Assembly (NCBI GenBank): GCA_022578965.1
Contig: MU400643.1
Coordinates: 44,700 to 108,699, forward strand
Length of the DNA: 64,000 nt
From: Xylaria sp. FL1777
Lineage: Eukaryota > Ascomycota > Sordariomycetes > Xylariales > Xylariaceae
Direction: 5' to 3'
Position numbers and translations under genes: made by a program
The notes under the pieces: generated by a model
The model's database searches: none
The model's input: the letters and a program-made list of their open reading frames with translations, nothing else
Told to the model about the DNA's origin: nothing
In this document: in pieces, positions 12,493 to 25,062 of the stretch
Position numbering within the stretch: position 1 is the stretch's first letter
How the letters are laid out: every line of letters starts with the position of its first letter

Positions 12493-13119
12493 ACACGATT
12501 GTGGCATGTCTTGTCAGGTGTGTGGCTAGCAACAAGGAAGAAGCACACGAAGGAATGCTCATGATGACAACGCCAAAGAGCACCGGCAACTCTGAGATAG
12601 ACAGGCGCCTTTCACCCATCTAAGCAGTGTGGTGCGGTATTGTTGTTGTTCTAGTCGGGGAGTTATACTTAGCAATCCATGCGAGGCACAGATCTTAAGC
12701 CTATGCCGATTCCGATGGAGAGGATTGTGTCCCGTATTGATTTCCCGTATTGGTGTCTCTGATCAACGACTACGCCTGGTCGCCTACGAGGGGTAAGATA
12801 GAGGGATAGGTACACTTAGATTCGAAATATCCGTCTCATTCTCTCGATGGTATTTTAAAATACCTAATAGTATTCTATTACATTGCGCAACTCCTGACCA
12901 TACCTTCAAAGAGGCACGTGAGAGCATGAGTACTGCAATGATGCTTCCCATTGAGGGCAAGTCCATATAAAAAGGGTATCCGTCCTGCTATTTACTCAAC
13001 CAATGCTGCCTTTGCCTTTTGCTATGCCCATCCCAGTCCCGTCCGTGGCCGTAATAACTCATGAGCCATACCCATCAGTGAAGAATGCGCCAAAACTCCC
13101 AACCATGTTTATTAAATCT

Positions 13120-14058
13120 TTAGTCTACCAGGTGGCTGACTCTCAGCCTCGCGTCTCCCTCGTCGTTCTGACTGCTCCTCCTCCCAGTCGAACCGGATTG
13201 GTACCGGAAAAAAGGATGAGAAAAATCATGTTGTTGTTGCTGCTGCTGTTGCTGCTGTTGTACCGAGGTCGGCACCGGATCTAGGGGCGAGTTCGGCGCC
13301 GTCGGTAGTGCGTGGCGTTCGCCAACCCCCAGAGTTTGGATTGGCGGCAACCGGAAGTTAGGTCTCCCTGATACCGAAGGCAATAGCGGATCCGGTCTGA
13401 AGGCTGATTTCATGGTATCGTAGCTGTTACGCCGCAAGGGCGGGAGGGCTATGGGACTGCGTGGTGGTAAGGGATCCCTCTGGATGGGGACAGAATACAG
13501 AGAGCCTCTGTCCGAATGAGGCGAGGGGAGGCCCGAATGGGAGGGCACATTCTGCGCAGTACGAGCGTGGTGCACCATACTCGGGGAGGCCGGTTCGTGA
13601 TGCTGATCTGCCGGGAGCACACGTGCTGCCCCGGTAGCCAGCTCCAACTGTGGTTTTCGGGGATGGTCGGGAGAAGCGGCTAGCTTATGGCGACCGTCGT
13701 GACCACCGGACGTCCTCCTTCGCTGAATCGAGCGTTTCCGGCGGTTCTGGCTCCCGTTCCACCAGTTCTTGACGGCGTTGTCACTCCGGTTGTTCAACCT
13801 CCTCGCGATCTCGGCCCATCGCTTACCCAGATCGCCAACGAGCTTCTCGATTAGCTGGCCCTCCTCCGTAGATATGGGTTCATGATTTAGCGTCGGCTTT
13901 AGGTTCTGGTGGTACCGTTCCCGGCATTGTTTAGGACTTCTGGAGACGAGTGTATCTGAGATCTTGACCCAGTTTAAGGGGCCCTGCTGCTGGACGAGGC
14001 GTATAAGAGCGGCATCCTCACGCTGGGACCACGGTCCTCTCCGAAGCTTCGACATCAT
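13120..14058 (-). CDS. flbD: FlbD-type R2R3 Myb transcription factor, conidiation regulator
   Basis: A single uninterrupted exon of 312 residues, close to the length of Aspergillus FlbD. Two Myb repeats occupy residues about 6-105: GPW at 8-10, W30, the KQCRERYHQNLKP block at 43-55, then GKRWAEIARRL at 78-88 and NAVKNWWNG at 94-102. This matches the FlbD/rca-1 family, which activates asexual sporulation (brlA in Aspergillus). The remainder is Pro/Ser/His-rich and contains ten consecutive Gln near the C-terminus, encoded by CAG/CAA triplets around 13,230-13,260. I start at the first of the two Met codons before the repeat (14,056-14,058). The frame is open for 55 more residues upstream to 14,223, but that part is His/Arg-rich, not conserved, and probably leader. 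Nuclear location and DNA binding follow from the family. Confidence 0.9.
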   Translation of the reverse strand: MMSKLRRGPWSQREDAALIRLVQQQGPLNWVKISDTLVSRSPKQCRERYHQNLKPTLNHEPISTEEGQLIEKLVGDLGKRWAEIARRLNNRSDNAVKNWWNGSQNRRKRSIQRRRTSGGHDGRHKLAASPDHPRKPQLELATGAARVLPADQHHEPASPSMVHHARTAQNVPSHSGLPSPHSDRGSLYSVPIQRDPLPPRSPIALPPLRRNSYDTMKSAFRPDPLLPSVSGRPNFRLPPIQTLGVGERHALPTAPNSPLDPVPTSVQQQQQQQQQQHDFSHPFFRYQSGSTGRRSSQNDEGDARLRVSHLVD

Positions 14059-14869
14059 CAGTCTGTCGCGTCTATTACCCCAGACGATGATTAAAAAGTG
14101 GTGATGGCGATAGCTTCTCCAAATGAATTGCCGATGCCTGTTATGCCGTCGATGAATGGTTGAACTCGGACCAGGAGACAACTCGGAACCCGTAGCTACT
14201 GAGATGATGTACCAGCGCAGCATATACTATTTATACTATAGTCGATGAAAAGAACGAGTAGTGCGAAGCGTACTCTTAAGAGTTGAGAATGTATTTGTTG
14301 CTGGTGGGGGGGAGGGGGGGAGGGCACGTTTCCGTAGATGATGATAACGGAGGAAGAAGAGGCGGGGGGCGGAGGGGGACCCGGTCTTTATTATACCTAC
14401 TGGGATGAACACTGGCTGAGATGAGATCGATATACCTACATAAAGTTATGGTCGGTGATGTGTGTGAATGGAGGACCCCAACACATGGATATGCTGTACT
14501 AGGTATGTGTACCATGTGTACTATGTGGTCTATGTGGTCTACGGTATGTGATCTATGTGGTCTAGTCGAACTAGGAAGCTTACCTAGTGCACAGCTGCAC
14601 CTATAGTGTAGAGAAGAGAGATCGGGGAAATGGCCCTGGCTACCTGCTTTTGGTTACCCATCCTGGTGTCAGATGGAACAGGTTAGCCACAAGTACGGTA
14701 CGGTACGGTACGCAGGAGGTGGCAGCAGCAGTAGTTATAGTACCGGTAGTACATTACAGATTACGCATGAGTACGGCTGGACAGCACCTCGCTACCACCA
14801 AGCGCGTGTATGCTACGGTACGTGGGGATCCCAGGTTAGATGGTTCGGCTGGGATCGCCGTCGCCGCCT

Positions 14870-14896
14870 CCATGGACCATGGGCCATGGACCATGG
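14870..14896. repeat. Four CCATGG palindromes in 27 bp
   Basis: Four CCATGG boxes alternate with single spacer bases A, G, A, so the whole 27-bp array is itself nearly palindromic. It lies about 0.8 kb upstream of the flbD start codon. A binding array or replication-slippage product are both possible. Confidence 0.6.
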
Positions 14897-15587
14897 CTGC
14901 CGTGGCGCCGTCGACTCTCTTGCTTTGCCCGGTATCCCCCATCCTATGCTGTACTGTACAGACGACACAACCTCTATACTACCAGTACTTACCTACCGAT
15001 ACATGGTATACCGGTATACAGGTCCATCTACGGGTGCTTTACACTATACCGTCTATCCACCGAGCATGACGGGCTGCGGGACGAGGATTCGCAGCAAGCA
15101 ATGTTCAGCAAGCCATCACCAACCCAAGTGACCAAGGTGGGAAAGGCCTGGGAGCGGGAGAGCCGAATGGGGATAGGAACAGAGGATACCTAGCCCAAGA
15201 CGCTCTACTTAATTAATGTACCTCCTGCGTGTGAGTACCGCGGGCTACTGTACTCGGGCCTTGGTACGTACGATGGGATGGGATGGTATGGACACGCCCA
15301 CCGTGTACGGGAGTGGTGTATGCCCAGTGGCCGACATGGGAGGTGTACCGAACTTGTGCGTGGATAGTGTATAGTGTATACCGGTATCTTACCGCGTCCT
15401 GCGTAGGCGGCACTAGTAGTCTAGTCGGCAGCCACTGGAGAATTGCTGGGAGGATCAAGGTCTCAAAGTCTCGACGAGATCCACAGGCCCAACAACCCCC
15501 CCGGTCTCCTTCTGGTCAGCCACTTACTTGCTCGTCGTGGCTGTCGTGGGATCGACAGAGGGCGCGCACTACTCGCTACATTGCAAT

Positions 15588-15685
15588 ACAGTACAGTACA
15601 GTACAGTACAGTATTTGTACACTTTGCTTACATGCCGGCTCAAGAGTCAGTTGGTCAGTCAGTCGGTCAGTCAGTCGGTCGGTCG
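15588..15685. repeat. Two adjacent short tandem repeats, (GTACA)n and (GTCA/GGTC)n
   Basis: A GTACA pentamer array at about 15,588-15,613 is followed after some 35 bases by a degenerate GTCA/GGTC tetramer array ending near 15,685. Both are non-coding. Confidence 0.75.
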
Positions 15686-15889
15686 TTGTATATTCAGCGC
15701 TTGCGCATATTCATCGACGCCAGAACCAAGTCGTCGAGGCCTGTCTGGCCATGATTTGGGTTACGAACTACGTAGGTAACTTATTAGAGGTTGATTTAAG
15801 CTTACCGAGTATGTAGAGTCGCCATGTCAGCAAACTCAGTATGGGTTGCCGAGACGGAGCCTCGGAGCTTTTCGTAGTTAGATACACCC

Positions 15890-15890
<1 letters not shown>

Positions 15891-15920
<30 letters not shown>

Positions 15921-15964
15921 TGCTTGCTATGCAGACCACTTATATATATATATATATATATATA
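15891..15964. repeat. (GTAT)8 followed by (TA)12 microsatellites
   Basis: A tetranucleotide array covers 15,891-15,922 and a pure TA run covers 15,940-15,964, with an 18-bp separator. They are likely length-variable between isolates. Confidence 0.85.
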
Positions 15965-18900
15965 CATGGTTGGCACTGGGAACCGGTATAGTGTAGTGTC
16001 TGTAAGTCTAGAATGGCATTTGCCTACTCGGAAGGTGTTATAGAATTTCAACCCCTACCTAGATTTCTCTACTGTTTATTTTTACGGCTATTTCGTCCTT
16101 CCCGCCGTTCGTCGTTTGCTCCTCCACACTACCTTCACACTGCCTAGTTTTTCTCGACAGGGCTGGGTTGCAAATGTCCTGCTCGCCTCGTTTTCATGCC
16201 ATCCAATACGAGGTGCATCATATATTGACACTTGATGGGGAAAGTCAATCTCTGCCCTGTATTCTAGCACATTACATTACCGTGGTTGTTGATGAGCATC
16301 CATTCGTTGACGAGACCAGTTAGGCTGCTGCTACTACCCTGTGGCACGTTCAACGCCAGGATCAAGGGTGGCGGTCAAGGGGCCCTGGCGAAAGAGATTG
16401 AGGTGTGGGTTATGGCTGTCGCCGGGAATAATGATCCCGGCCGGGGATCCCAGAGGGGACATCAAGCAGCCCTTGAACCATGTCGTTTCTGGCGCAAATC
16501 TGCCATGCAGGGTTTCCAAGATCTAACTGTTGTACTGTATAGCGTACGGTACCATACAGTGCAATATAGCTGCAGTTACTGGGAGGAGATAGGATTGCCA
16601 TTTATCTACCTACCTACTGCATTTCTGGGGGTGTAGTGTAATTAAAAAATATATATACCGGTACACTATATTCTCATGCTTAGACAGGAAGTGTGATATT
16701 GACGGGGAGGCGCTAAACATGGCCTTTTTTATTTTTTATTTTTATTGTTCTTTTTTGCGATGGAACTCATCATATGCCGCATACTTACTCGAAAGCCGCT
16801 TACCATAAGACGAACGGAAGTTCACCTGTGTTCCCTGGCAGCCGGCTGCTGTTCATATCATTCCATAGGGATGTAAGTCATGGCGAAGATGGTATGAAGT
16901 AGATGTGAAGGAGATCCATGTCTGCGTAGTGCAGCTGATACAGGTAATACAGGTAACCGGACAGACCCTCGGAATACGAGACAGATATGAGACAGCATGG
17001 TGAATAAACAAAAGCGCCGCGTATCTATCTATATCAGCAGATCTTATATGCGCTGAATACCCCTGCCTTTTCTACTCACTGCGGAGACACACTATACATA
17101 CTGCGTACACACACTGGTATATCATACACCAGGTAACCCAGATCGATGCTGTCACGGTATTCCTATTACTCTTTTCAACTCTTTTCAACTCTGTATAATC
17201 CTAACATAACAATATGTCATCCTCCTGGGGCCGCTTGTGTAGGTCATCATGACCTTAAAAGATAGCGAGGCTAGCAAGTGCTGTGTGAGCAGCGATACTT
17301 GGTGACCGTAGCTGGCTCCTCGTGATTAAAGACGGGAAAACAAATGCTTCGCCAAAAGAAGTAATAACGGTCTTCGTAATCCATATGCAGGCGTCCGTCC
17401 CCCGTCTTCTGCCCGTCCCCCCCAGAGCCCAGAGCCCAGAGCCCAGTCCGATCAACCCTTCTCATCCTCGGATGCTCGCGGCTGCAACGGGGAAGTGGCT
17501 TTTCTTGGCATTGAGCCCCTGCTAACCTACTGCGTACTGCGTAGTTGGCCTGGGCTAGTGTACTTTTCTTCTTGGCTGACCCGCCTGCTTGGGAACCTAG
17601 TTGAAGATTTCCGATGTGACTATCCTTCATCGCCATCGACACCACAAAACAGGAAAAGGCCGCGTCGGCGGGCTGAGACCCGCGAAAATAGCGTCATTGT
17701 TACGGTACAGTAGGTACCGTCCGCTGTGGCTCTAGTATATCTATTTCTCCGTATATTCCTGGTCTGGATGCTGCCGAAGGTTTCTTTCGACATTCCTAAT
17801 CAACGAAGCTGAAACCTATAATACCACTCTATTGCCACGTGCACATGTAGCAACGAAAATTACGGATGGGCTATGACAATATTTGACCGTAAGACAATCA
17901 AAACGAGGAGTCTTCTCTCGTACCCTCCCTCCCTGTCTCTCTCTCCCCCCCTCTCTCTATAATATAATAATAATATTAATGATAAAATGTTGCCCCAGCT
18001 GAAGGGTAAAGAGCGTCACAATCACACCTGAATAACAGCCACCTAGCTCCCCGGATCCCAATCCCTTGGGTCCAAGCCTCCCCCTTTCTCCAGCCGTTGA
18101 TTCAGTACATGACAAGGCCATTTTCTCAACCTAGTCACACATGGACAAACGGGAACACAAGTACAGTCTGGTTTTCGAGATTCCCGTCTGCCTAAGGTGG
18201 AAGAGGCGCTTATACTCCATGTATATTTGTAACAGTATATTACAGTATAGAGCCGTCGAGCAGGCGTTCATGCTATCAATAGATCGCTTGTTATCCTGTC
18301 CAGACCTTCACCTCGCACCCCAGTCCCCCAGAGCGTCATACCGAGGCTGAACAGCGCTGCTCCCTAAGTCCTCGTTCGCCGCATCGTTGTGCCGAGGACG
18401 CACTTGAGCACCACCTTCTTGAAACGGTATTCCCAAGCGAACCTTAACGTGGGCCTATTCTGAGCCTTTGGCCTCGCTTTATCATCGCTGCTGCTGATGC
18501 CGTTTAGTATACCGACTCATTTTCATGAACGAAACATTACCAGGGTCGGCGTAGCACTCAATCCCGGGATGTGCCAAGTTGTATTTTAATGCAGGCTCCT
18601 CCACTAGAGAGTACACGTACTAACCACTTGACCGTGGACTCGATCGGCGGATGGGAAGGATGGGAAAGTAGTATCACATGAAACAGTGGTTATGACGCAA
18701 CGAAAATGTAGGCATTCTGATTAGAAAGCTAAGGTTGACTTGACTATAGGTTGGATATGAAGTGATAGATAGAGCTACACATACACAGAGACATCTCGGC
18801 ATTGGTAACCTGTGCTAGCATGCTGTCCATAATGAAGGAATTCAGCTGAGCCTGCAAGACCAAATTGACGAATTGGCTGCCGTGATAAGAAATACTACCT

Positions 18901-19940
18901 ACTTTCAAAGACCTGCAAACCATGCGTGAAGCTTAACTCCCTCTCCAGCTCATCTTACACACTCACCTGCGAAAAACTATCCTAGTAAATGAGGCCTCAT
19001 GCAACCCTATTTACGGTCTACCTATCTGCCTACTACTTACCTTGTGCATGCGGCACTATTAATATCTGACAATACTTCAGAGAGTCGGCTCTCGCACTGC
19101 CCTACATGGCACTTTTCCTTAACAGAATACATGCTTAGGTTTGACAAGAAAAGTATTCCAATGAGTCCAGGCTATCTCATGGACGAGAGAGCGAGGAAGA
19201 CAGAGGCGAAGAGGAGCGATCGCTCTGTATATCAACTTACAGTTGTGAAGAACTCGTCAGATGATCCACCTATAAACACTAGGATTGCTCGCTTTCGCCC
19301 GCCTTCAGATACCCGCCCGGTTCGCTCGAGTGTCGCGTCACGAGTGATAGTCTCTGCCAGCACAACTTACGGGCTTGGGAAAGTCACGGGAATGCAAGAT
19401 CGCTATCCTCCACAATCAGAACCAAAATACATTCGTCCCCTGTGCTAGGTGCTCCGAGGATCTGGGTATGTCAAATGTCCATCGCATATAAATTTGCCAA
19501 ATAAACGCCCGCTCCGTCGCGATTGAGGCGACCGATTTCCCTGTCTTGAGTAACGAGACCTTACCAGCACTTGGTCCGAGTCACCGTCACTTCTATACCC
19601 TATTTCCCTGGTAGAATCCCTCGCCCCTGTAATCGTAAACAGAGGTAAATAAACAAACACGTAAAGAGAGGGGTCCAAAGACAAGATATACGACTAAACA
19701 CCCTACTCCGATCCAAACTAAGAAAAAGCAAAACGACAGGCGGGACCTGCCGGCCGCATGAGAGTCATTGCAGGCTAGTCGCCTGCCCGTGTTGTCCAAG
19801 ATTTTGGCACTACAAGCCGAGATACGCGACGAGAAGTAAACGTGTTTGACACGAGTCGTCCACCATACATAGGATAGGATGCGAGAGGAAGTTTGGCGCC
19901 GGGGGACCACTACCCTGGGACACCTCAATCTCCAGATACC

Positions 19941-22900
19941 TTACAGATGAATATCCCCGCTCTCGCCTGCGACCCAGCGCCGCCACGCTTCCTCATATGC
20001 AGTCTCCAGGTCGGATACCCACCTATGCGTATCGAACAAAGCACACGTCCACTTGGCCTCAAAAAGAATCTTGCGCAACACGGCTAGGCGGCCGCGGCCC
20101 TCGCAATACTGTTCATCTACCCGCTCATAGCTCAACCCACGCACGAGCTTAGTTGCGAAGTCTTCGTACTCCGCATCGTCCGAGGCAATGAGCTCCTGGG
20201 CGGCTCGAACGCCCTCAGCATCCTTGGGTAGGGCACCCTTGAGAATTGACGCTGCCATTCGGGAGCACATCTTGTAGGGATACCTCGGTAGTGTTAGGAG
20301 CGGTGTGCTTGACCATAAGACATCAGCCGCTGTCGTGTGTGCGTTACATTCTGGTGTGTCCAGAAAGATGTCACATACACGTGCTCGCGAGATGTGCTGT
20401 TGTTTTGGTGCCACATCTGTGAACACGATTCTACTTGCCACTTCATCCCCGGCCCACGCTTTAGCGGTCTTCCTGAGGTTGCTCTCCCCGAGCTCGGGGA
20501 ACCTTAGCAACCATAAGACTGCCTTGGGCACGTTTGAAAGAATACGAAGCCACATACGAAATGTGGACGGGTCAATCTAAATAACAAAATTAGTAGGAAG
20601 GAGCTGGGACGCTACGTTAGGGAAGGCGAAACGGTAAGTGGTACCTTGTAGAGTTGATTAAAATTACCCATGATGACGGTATCATCTGATAGGTTCGGGA
20701 ATAGTTCTCTGCGCATTTTCCATCGTCGCCGTTGTTCGTCCTCCCAAGTGATGGCCTTCTCGTCGGCTTCGCACGACTGCGCATGATCGCAACAGAAGAA
20801 TGTGTCTCGGCAAAAGATAATGTTTTCCGAGTAAACCCAGTCCTCAGCCTCGCTGGATTCCTCGTCGCGAAAAACGGTGTCCAAGCCGAGATTGCTCCTC
20901 AAAGGTCGTAATGTTGATGACGGAATCGCTGTCTCGTCAGCTAGGAGGTAGTCACACCATTCGGCACCGAGCGTGCCAGCGAAGCCCATGAATGACATCT
21001 GTATCGGTGCTGGCCGAGCCGCAAATACTTCGTTTCTTGCGCCTCGAGTATAACCGTTCAAATTAACGAGGATATGGATGTTATCATTTATAATTTGCTG
21101 GACAATTTGTTCAGCGGTCCAGCCGGTCACGTCGCGAAAGAGGGGTGCCTCGCGTTCGATCTGCTGTCGATGGACAGACCTATCACTAGTAGTCGTGGCG
21201 TAGCATATTGCCTTGGCTCGCTGGGAGTTATGAAAACCAAATACTGACTGCATCCTATGAGCACACGAAGTTAGTATGGACGTGATTCAAATATTGTCGA
21301 ACATAGAAGATGTCTCGTACAGATGGGCAAGAGGATGGTTATTAAAATCCGAAGAAACGTAGCCGACGTTGAGTTGCGGACTAGGCGGCGGTGGTGGAGG
21401 ATAGACCGTGTTAGGCAACCAAGGCGACCTTAGAGTTGAGCAAGCTATCCTCGCCGCATTTCGTTGTGAAATCATCCGAATATCTTTGGCACTTAAGGGG
21501 CACGTAAAAGTGTGAAAAGGGAGGACAGTTGGCGCCGCCGGTACGGGCAACTGGGCGGGTAGTCTGGGCCTGGTATAATCGGATATTGATGGGTGCCCGG
21601 TTACATATTGATCGATGTACCAGCGTCGCACCATCACCTTCGTAGCGCGCTCAATCAGTCGAATGAGGCGGGACCCCTCCCATGGGCGACCAGCCCAGTT
21701 TCTAAGTTCGGACTCGAGGCTTAGGCCGTTATCCACCTCGTCTGCTGCGCATGCCCTTAATTGACGTACCAAACTGTCAAGCTCACCACTTTGAAGAATA
21801 CCTAAGCCCCACTGAGACGAGTCCGCCAACTGTTTGGAAACGATGGTCACCACTCTCTTCATTAAACCGCTGCCCAGACCTTCCTCCCTCGCGTCTTTTA
21901 ACATGCCCTCATCGTCGACATGCCATCGATCATACCGTCCATTTTCAAGAAGCACTCCGCCCCGGCCCCTCCAGTCGCAGACTGAGTTGAGCGCCGTGGA
22001 GAGACCACAAACGGCTTCAGCAAACTGCGGATTTGAATTGACAGCGCGCTTATAATACATGATAGCGTCACTAATGCGCCCGCGATCTTTCACCGCGTTC
22101 GCTAGGTTGGTAAGGGCAATATCGAAAGTACTGTCACATGCAACAGCCCGCTCATACATTTGAATGGCAAGATCTAGTTGACCAATGTCCTTCAGTAAGC
22201 TCCCAAGATTTGTGTGAAGATGCACGTGTTTTGAGTCTAGGCCAAGGCCGTAGTTGTAATATGCAAGAGCCAGAGCAAGTCCACTGCCAGGTGTGATCCC
22301 GGCAATCGGAGAAGCAAGACTTTCCATAGTGCGGGCCGCGGACGTTGCACGCGTATGCTGAATACTAGCGAGAAGGATACCGACATTGTTGGCAGTCGAA
22401 GGACTTTCGGAAAGAGACAACGACAAGTAGTACAAGGCCAGAATATCACCAACTCCAGGCGGTTGCTGGAGTAGTTTTGGGTAAGAACCGCCGTTGGACA
22501 TAGCATCCTGAAAAATCTTTGCCAATGACAAGAGTGAATTACTGGTGGTAGAAATAGCTGACTTTTTGGGCATTCCTTCTGGTACGTATCGTAGACCAGG
22601 AAGCTCACCATTGGCGGCAAATACTAATCGAGCAGTGTGTCTTGCCTCCCCCGGCGGTAGCAAAAGCGGCCCACACGATGGTGTGTGCAGCCCGTTGGGT
22701 AATTGGGGTTTTGATAAGACAGACTGAATCCTACATATAAGTGACCGAATGCACTGAAGCGATTTCCCTGCGCTAATTAACACGGCCTCTTCAAAAGCGT
22801 CGGAAGCTCGATCAATGTCTTTCAAAGCATAGAGCATGTTTCCCTTGGCATGGATTAGCGCAATCATCCGGCCATTCTCGCTAGCGGGAACGGAGTAGCC

Positions 22901-25062
22901 GCTCAGGCCAAAACCGGGGGCTTCAAAATCCTCGGGGCCATTTATGTCGGACGTTGGAGCTGATTGAGTTATGGGCCGTGATGTTCCAGAATTCCAAGAT
23001 GTATGACTTGATCCCACGTGTGCCTCGATTCCTGTGCTACTACTTGATGAGTTCCTGGGAAGTCTTAGTGATCGCTGAACAAAGTTAATGATCTCAACGG
23101 CCTCTTTGCTCCGATTGTTTGCGCAGAGAAGATGCACTAGATGCTCTACAGCTTCCAGATAAGAAGGCTGTATGCGAACAGCCTGCATCCACTGGTTTTC
23201 CGCTTCTTCACAACGACTCAGGCAATAAAGTGAGGCAGCCATGTTTGACATAGCTTCGACGTGGCTGCAGGACGCGCTGGTCAGTAAATTAAGATATGAA
23301 GATGGAACAAGAACCCCTACCCGCCGTCCAATGAGATAATTCGCTGAAACCATTCCAGAGACTGCTCATAACGCTCCAGACCGTAGTAAAGACAGCCGCC
23401 GAGGAGCATCCCATCAATCCATTTCCAATCACTCTGCTCGCACAGGTTGGTCAGCATCTCAACAGCAGCCTTAGCACTTGTAAGAGGCGTAACAGGAGCC
23501 CGGTCCCGCGTCGAAAGATTGGAATTGGGAGTCCGTAAGCTGGTAGTTCCGAACACATGATAAGATGCTGGTGTCTGTGCCTTATTTCCTCGTAAATGAT
23601 TATTTATTGGCTGTACACTTGATGTCGCATGTAGTTCAGCTTCGGAGCCTGCGGAAAGGCTTCCGCCTCTGACACTGGGATAGTCCAGCTCATTTTGACT
23701 ATGTTGTGAGGCAAAAACACTACTCGAATAATTTGAAGATTTGGGAAGCTTGGGAAAGATGATCATTCTGGAGGTAGTCCTAGGACCAGCAGAACGGTGT
23801 GAAGACTTCTTGGTCTGATGCAGATAAGCTAGAAGTTCAATGTAGGAACGATGTGCATGTGCGAGGACTTTTTCCCTGAAGCGGACGGGTGAGGGGACCC
23901 CGTGTGCACGAGTCTCACTGGGTTTGTAAGCTGTAGAATCCAAAGTGAGAGATTCAAGCTTTTGGGACGGTACTTGAATGGCAGCGGCGGGGTGCGTTTC
24001 ATAACCTGGTCGAAGATTCATGAAAGACAAGGGCGCCACAAATCCATCAGAGCCATGGTGATGGAGGGTCTGCGAATTGCGCTGGCTTTGGTAGGACGAG
24101 GTCCTAGAATTGAAACCATGGGAATAGCTAGTCAGGGTAGCTTCGGGCCACACGGCGGCTGGAAGCACGCCGCCGTTATGGAACAAAGCAGGTCCTGGTG
24201 ATTGTTGATACATAGGCTGTAGGGCGGTTGGTACTCGAGGTACATTGTTGTACGGCTGATGGGCTGCGACTGGTCCGCTGGGCGCACAATCGAGGGCCAG
24301 TGGGGTGGCAAATTCATGGGAATTAACATGCTGGGCATTCCCGGATGGCATCATGTTAGGATCCAAGGGAAGCAGACCAGGGGGGTCGAGTGGATGAAAA
24401 GATGTAGAAGGCGAATATGCCCAACGGTCAGCAGAAGAGACAAGGGGATATAATGAAGAGCGCGAAACATTCTGTAGAGGGGTAGCAAAGGGGACAGTTT
24501 TGGAGGAGGTCGGCATGATCATGTGCTTAAAGGGCGGAGGCCCGGAGGCAAGATGTGTGGGATTCCCATCATAACCGGCATCGATGGTGCCGTTGGGCGT
24601 CTTCCGTCTCAGTCGATGCTCTCCATGCTCGGCGAGATGAGATGGCGCCAGACGACCGTTAGGCGGTGCATGTAGGGGCAGTGATATTGCAGGTCGAGAT
24701 AAACGAAGGGGGACAGCGGAGCGAGGAACAAAACCGGAACCGGGCGGAGCGGCAAACGACGAGCGAGCGTCAGCGTCAGCGTTAAAGGAGAGATGACCGT
24801 AAGGATGTTGGTGTGGGGGCAGCGGCGGCGGCGGCAACGGCAGCGACGATGGTTGCTGTTGTTGTTGGTGGTGGTGGTGATGGTGGTGTTGGTGACTTTG
24901 TCGGTGTAGCTGTAGCTGTAGTAGCTGTTGTTGTTGTGGTGGTGGTGGTGGTTGTTGTTGATGTTGTTGTTGACCGGTCATGAAGCGTGGCGGAGGAGGC
25001 GGAGAGGCTATATGGGGTTGTGAGTGGTGCACCATCGGGTGCCTCTGTATTAGGGGCAACAT
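19941..25062 (-). CDS. Fungal O-GlcNAc-transferase-like protein (GT41), TPR plus catalytic domains
   Basis: Four exons on the minus strand (25,062-23,321; 23,264-21,321; 21,254-20,645; 20,576-19,941) give 1643 residues, with introns of 56, 66 and 68 bp. The first 450 residues are low-complexity (Gln, His, Pro runs), then TPR-like helices follow from about 560 to 1030. The GT41 catalytic part is clear. The H-P-L-A-H segment near 1224-1228 matches the catalytic-region His motif of OGT. The NGYTRGARNE and RPAPIQ blocks near 1294-1314 and NFNQLYK ending at K1432 (the UDP-contact lysine in the family) follow. CNAHTTAADVLW, with H1512, binds the nucleotide in relatives. A fungal insertion of about 80 residues sits between the two catalytic halves. 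The likely role is transfer of a sugar from a UDP- or GDP-sugar to Ser/Thr of intracellular proteins. Donor specificity (GlcNAc or, as in plant SPINDLY, fucose) cannot be read here. The N-terminal start is less certain than the rest. Confidence 0.9.
24848..24975 (-). repeat. Coding triplet repeats (poly-Gln, poly-His, poly-Pro) in the OGT-like gene
   Basis: CAG/CAA, CAC/CAT and CCG/CCA triplet runs encode the low-complexity N-terminal part of the OGT-like protein (residues about 30-72). The same stretch gives misleading long frames in other phases. Confidence 0.8.

Larger units (their letters stand above)
6124..13119. other. Long gene-poor region downstream of flbD
   Basis: About 7 kb with no gene I can support. 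The many short open frames on both strands show no conserved motifs, no consistent intron signals and no recognisable domains. Visible structure includes a GC-rich hairpin at 7776-7802, a doubled 13-bp unit at about 9052-9077, a GTA/AGT microsatellite at about 11,431-11,500, a CATGT repeat near 11,962-11,985 and a 30-bp near-palindrome at 12,463-12,492. Long non-coding transcripts or distal regulation of flbD are possible but not shown. Confidence 0.5.
14059..19940. other. Long upstream region of flbD and gap to the OGT-like gene
   Basis: About 5.9 kb with no supported gene. The first part must contain the flbD leader and promoter. It carries a run of short tandem repeats: ACGGT units near 14,696-14,712, four CCATGG boxes at 14,870-14,896, GTACA repeats at 15,588-15,613, GTCA/GGTC repeats at 15,648-15,685, GTAT repeats at 15,891-15,922 and a TA run at 15,940-15,964. 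The longest plus-strand frame (18,999-19,448, 149 residues) shows no motif, starts in a poor context and was not called. Confidence 0.5.

Noticed and set aside
14059..14223. N-terminal extension of the flbD frame by 55 residues
   Set aside because: The frame is open, but the sequence is His/Arg-rich, unlike FlbD relatives, and the Met pair just before the Myb repeat gives the expected length.
18999..19448. 149-codon plus-strand frame as a gene
   Set aside because: No recognisable motif, poor start context and no supporting splice or neighbour evidence.
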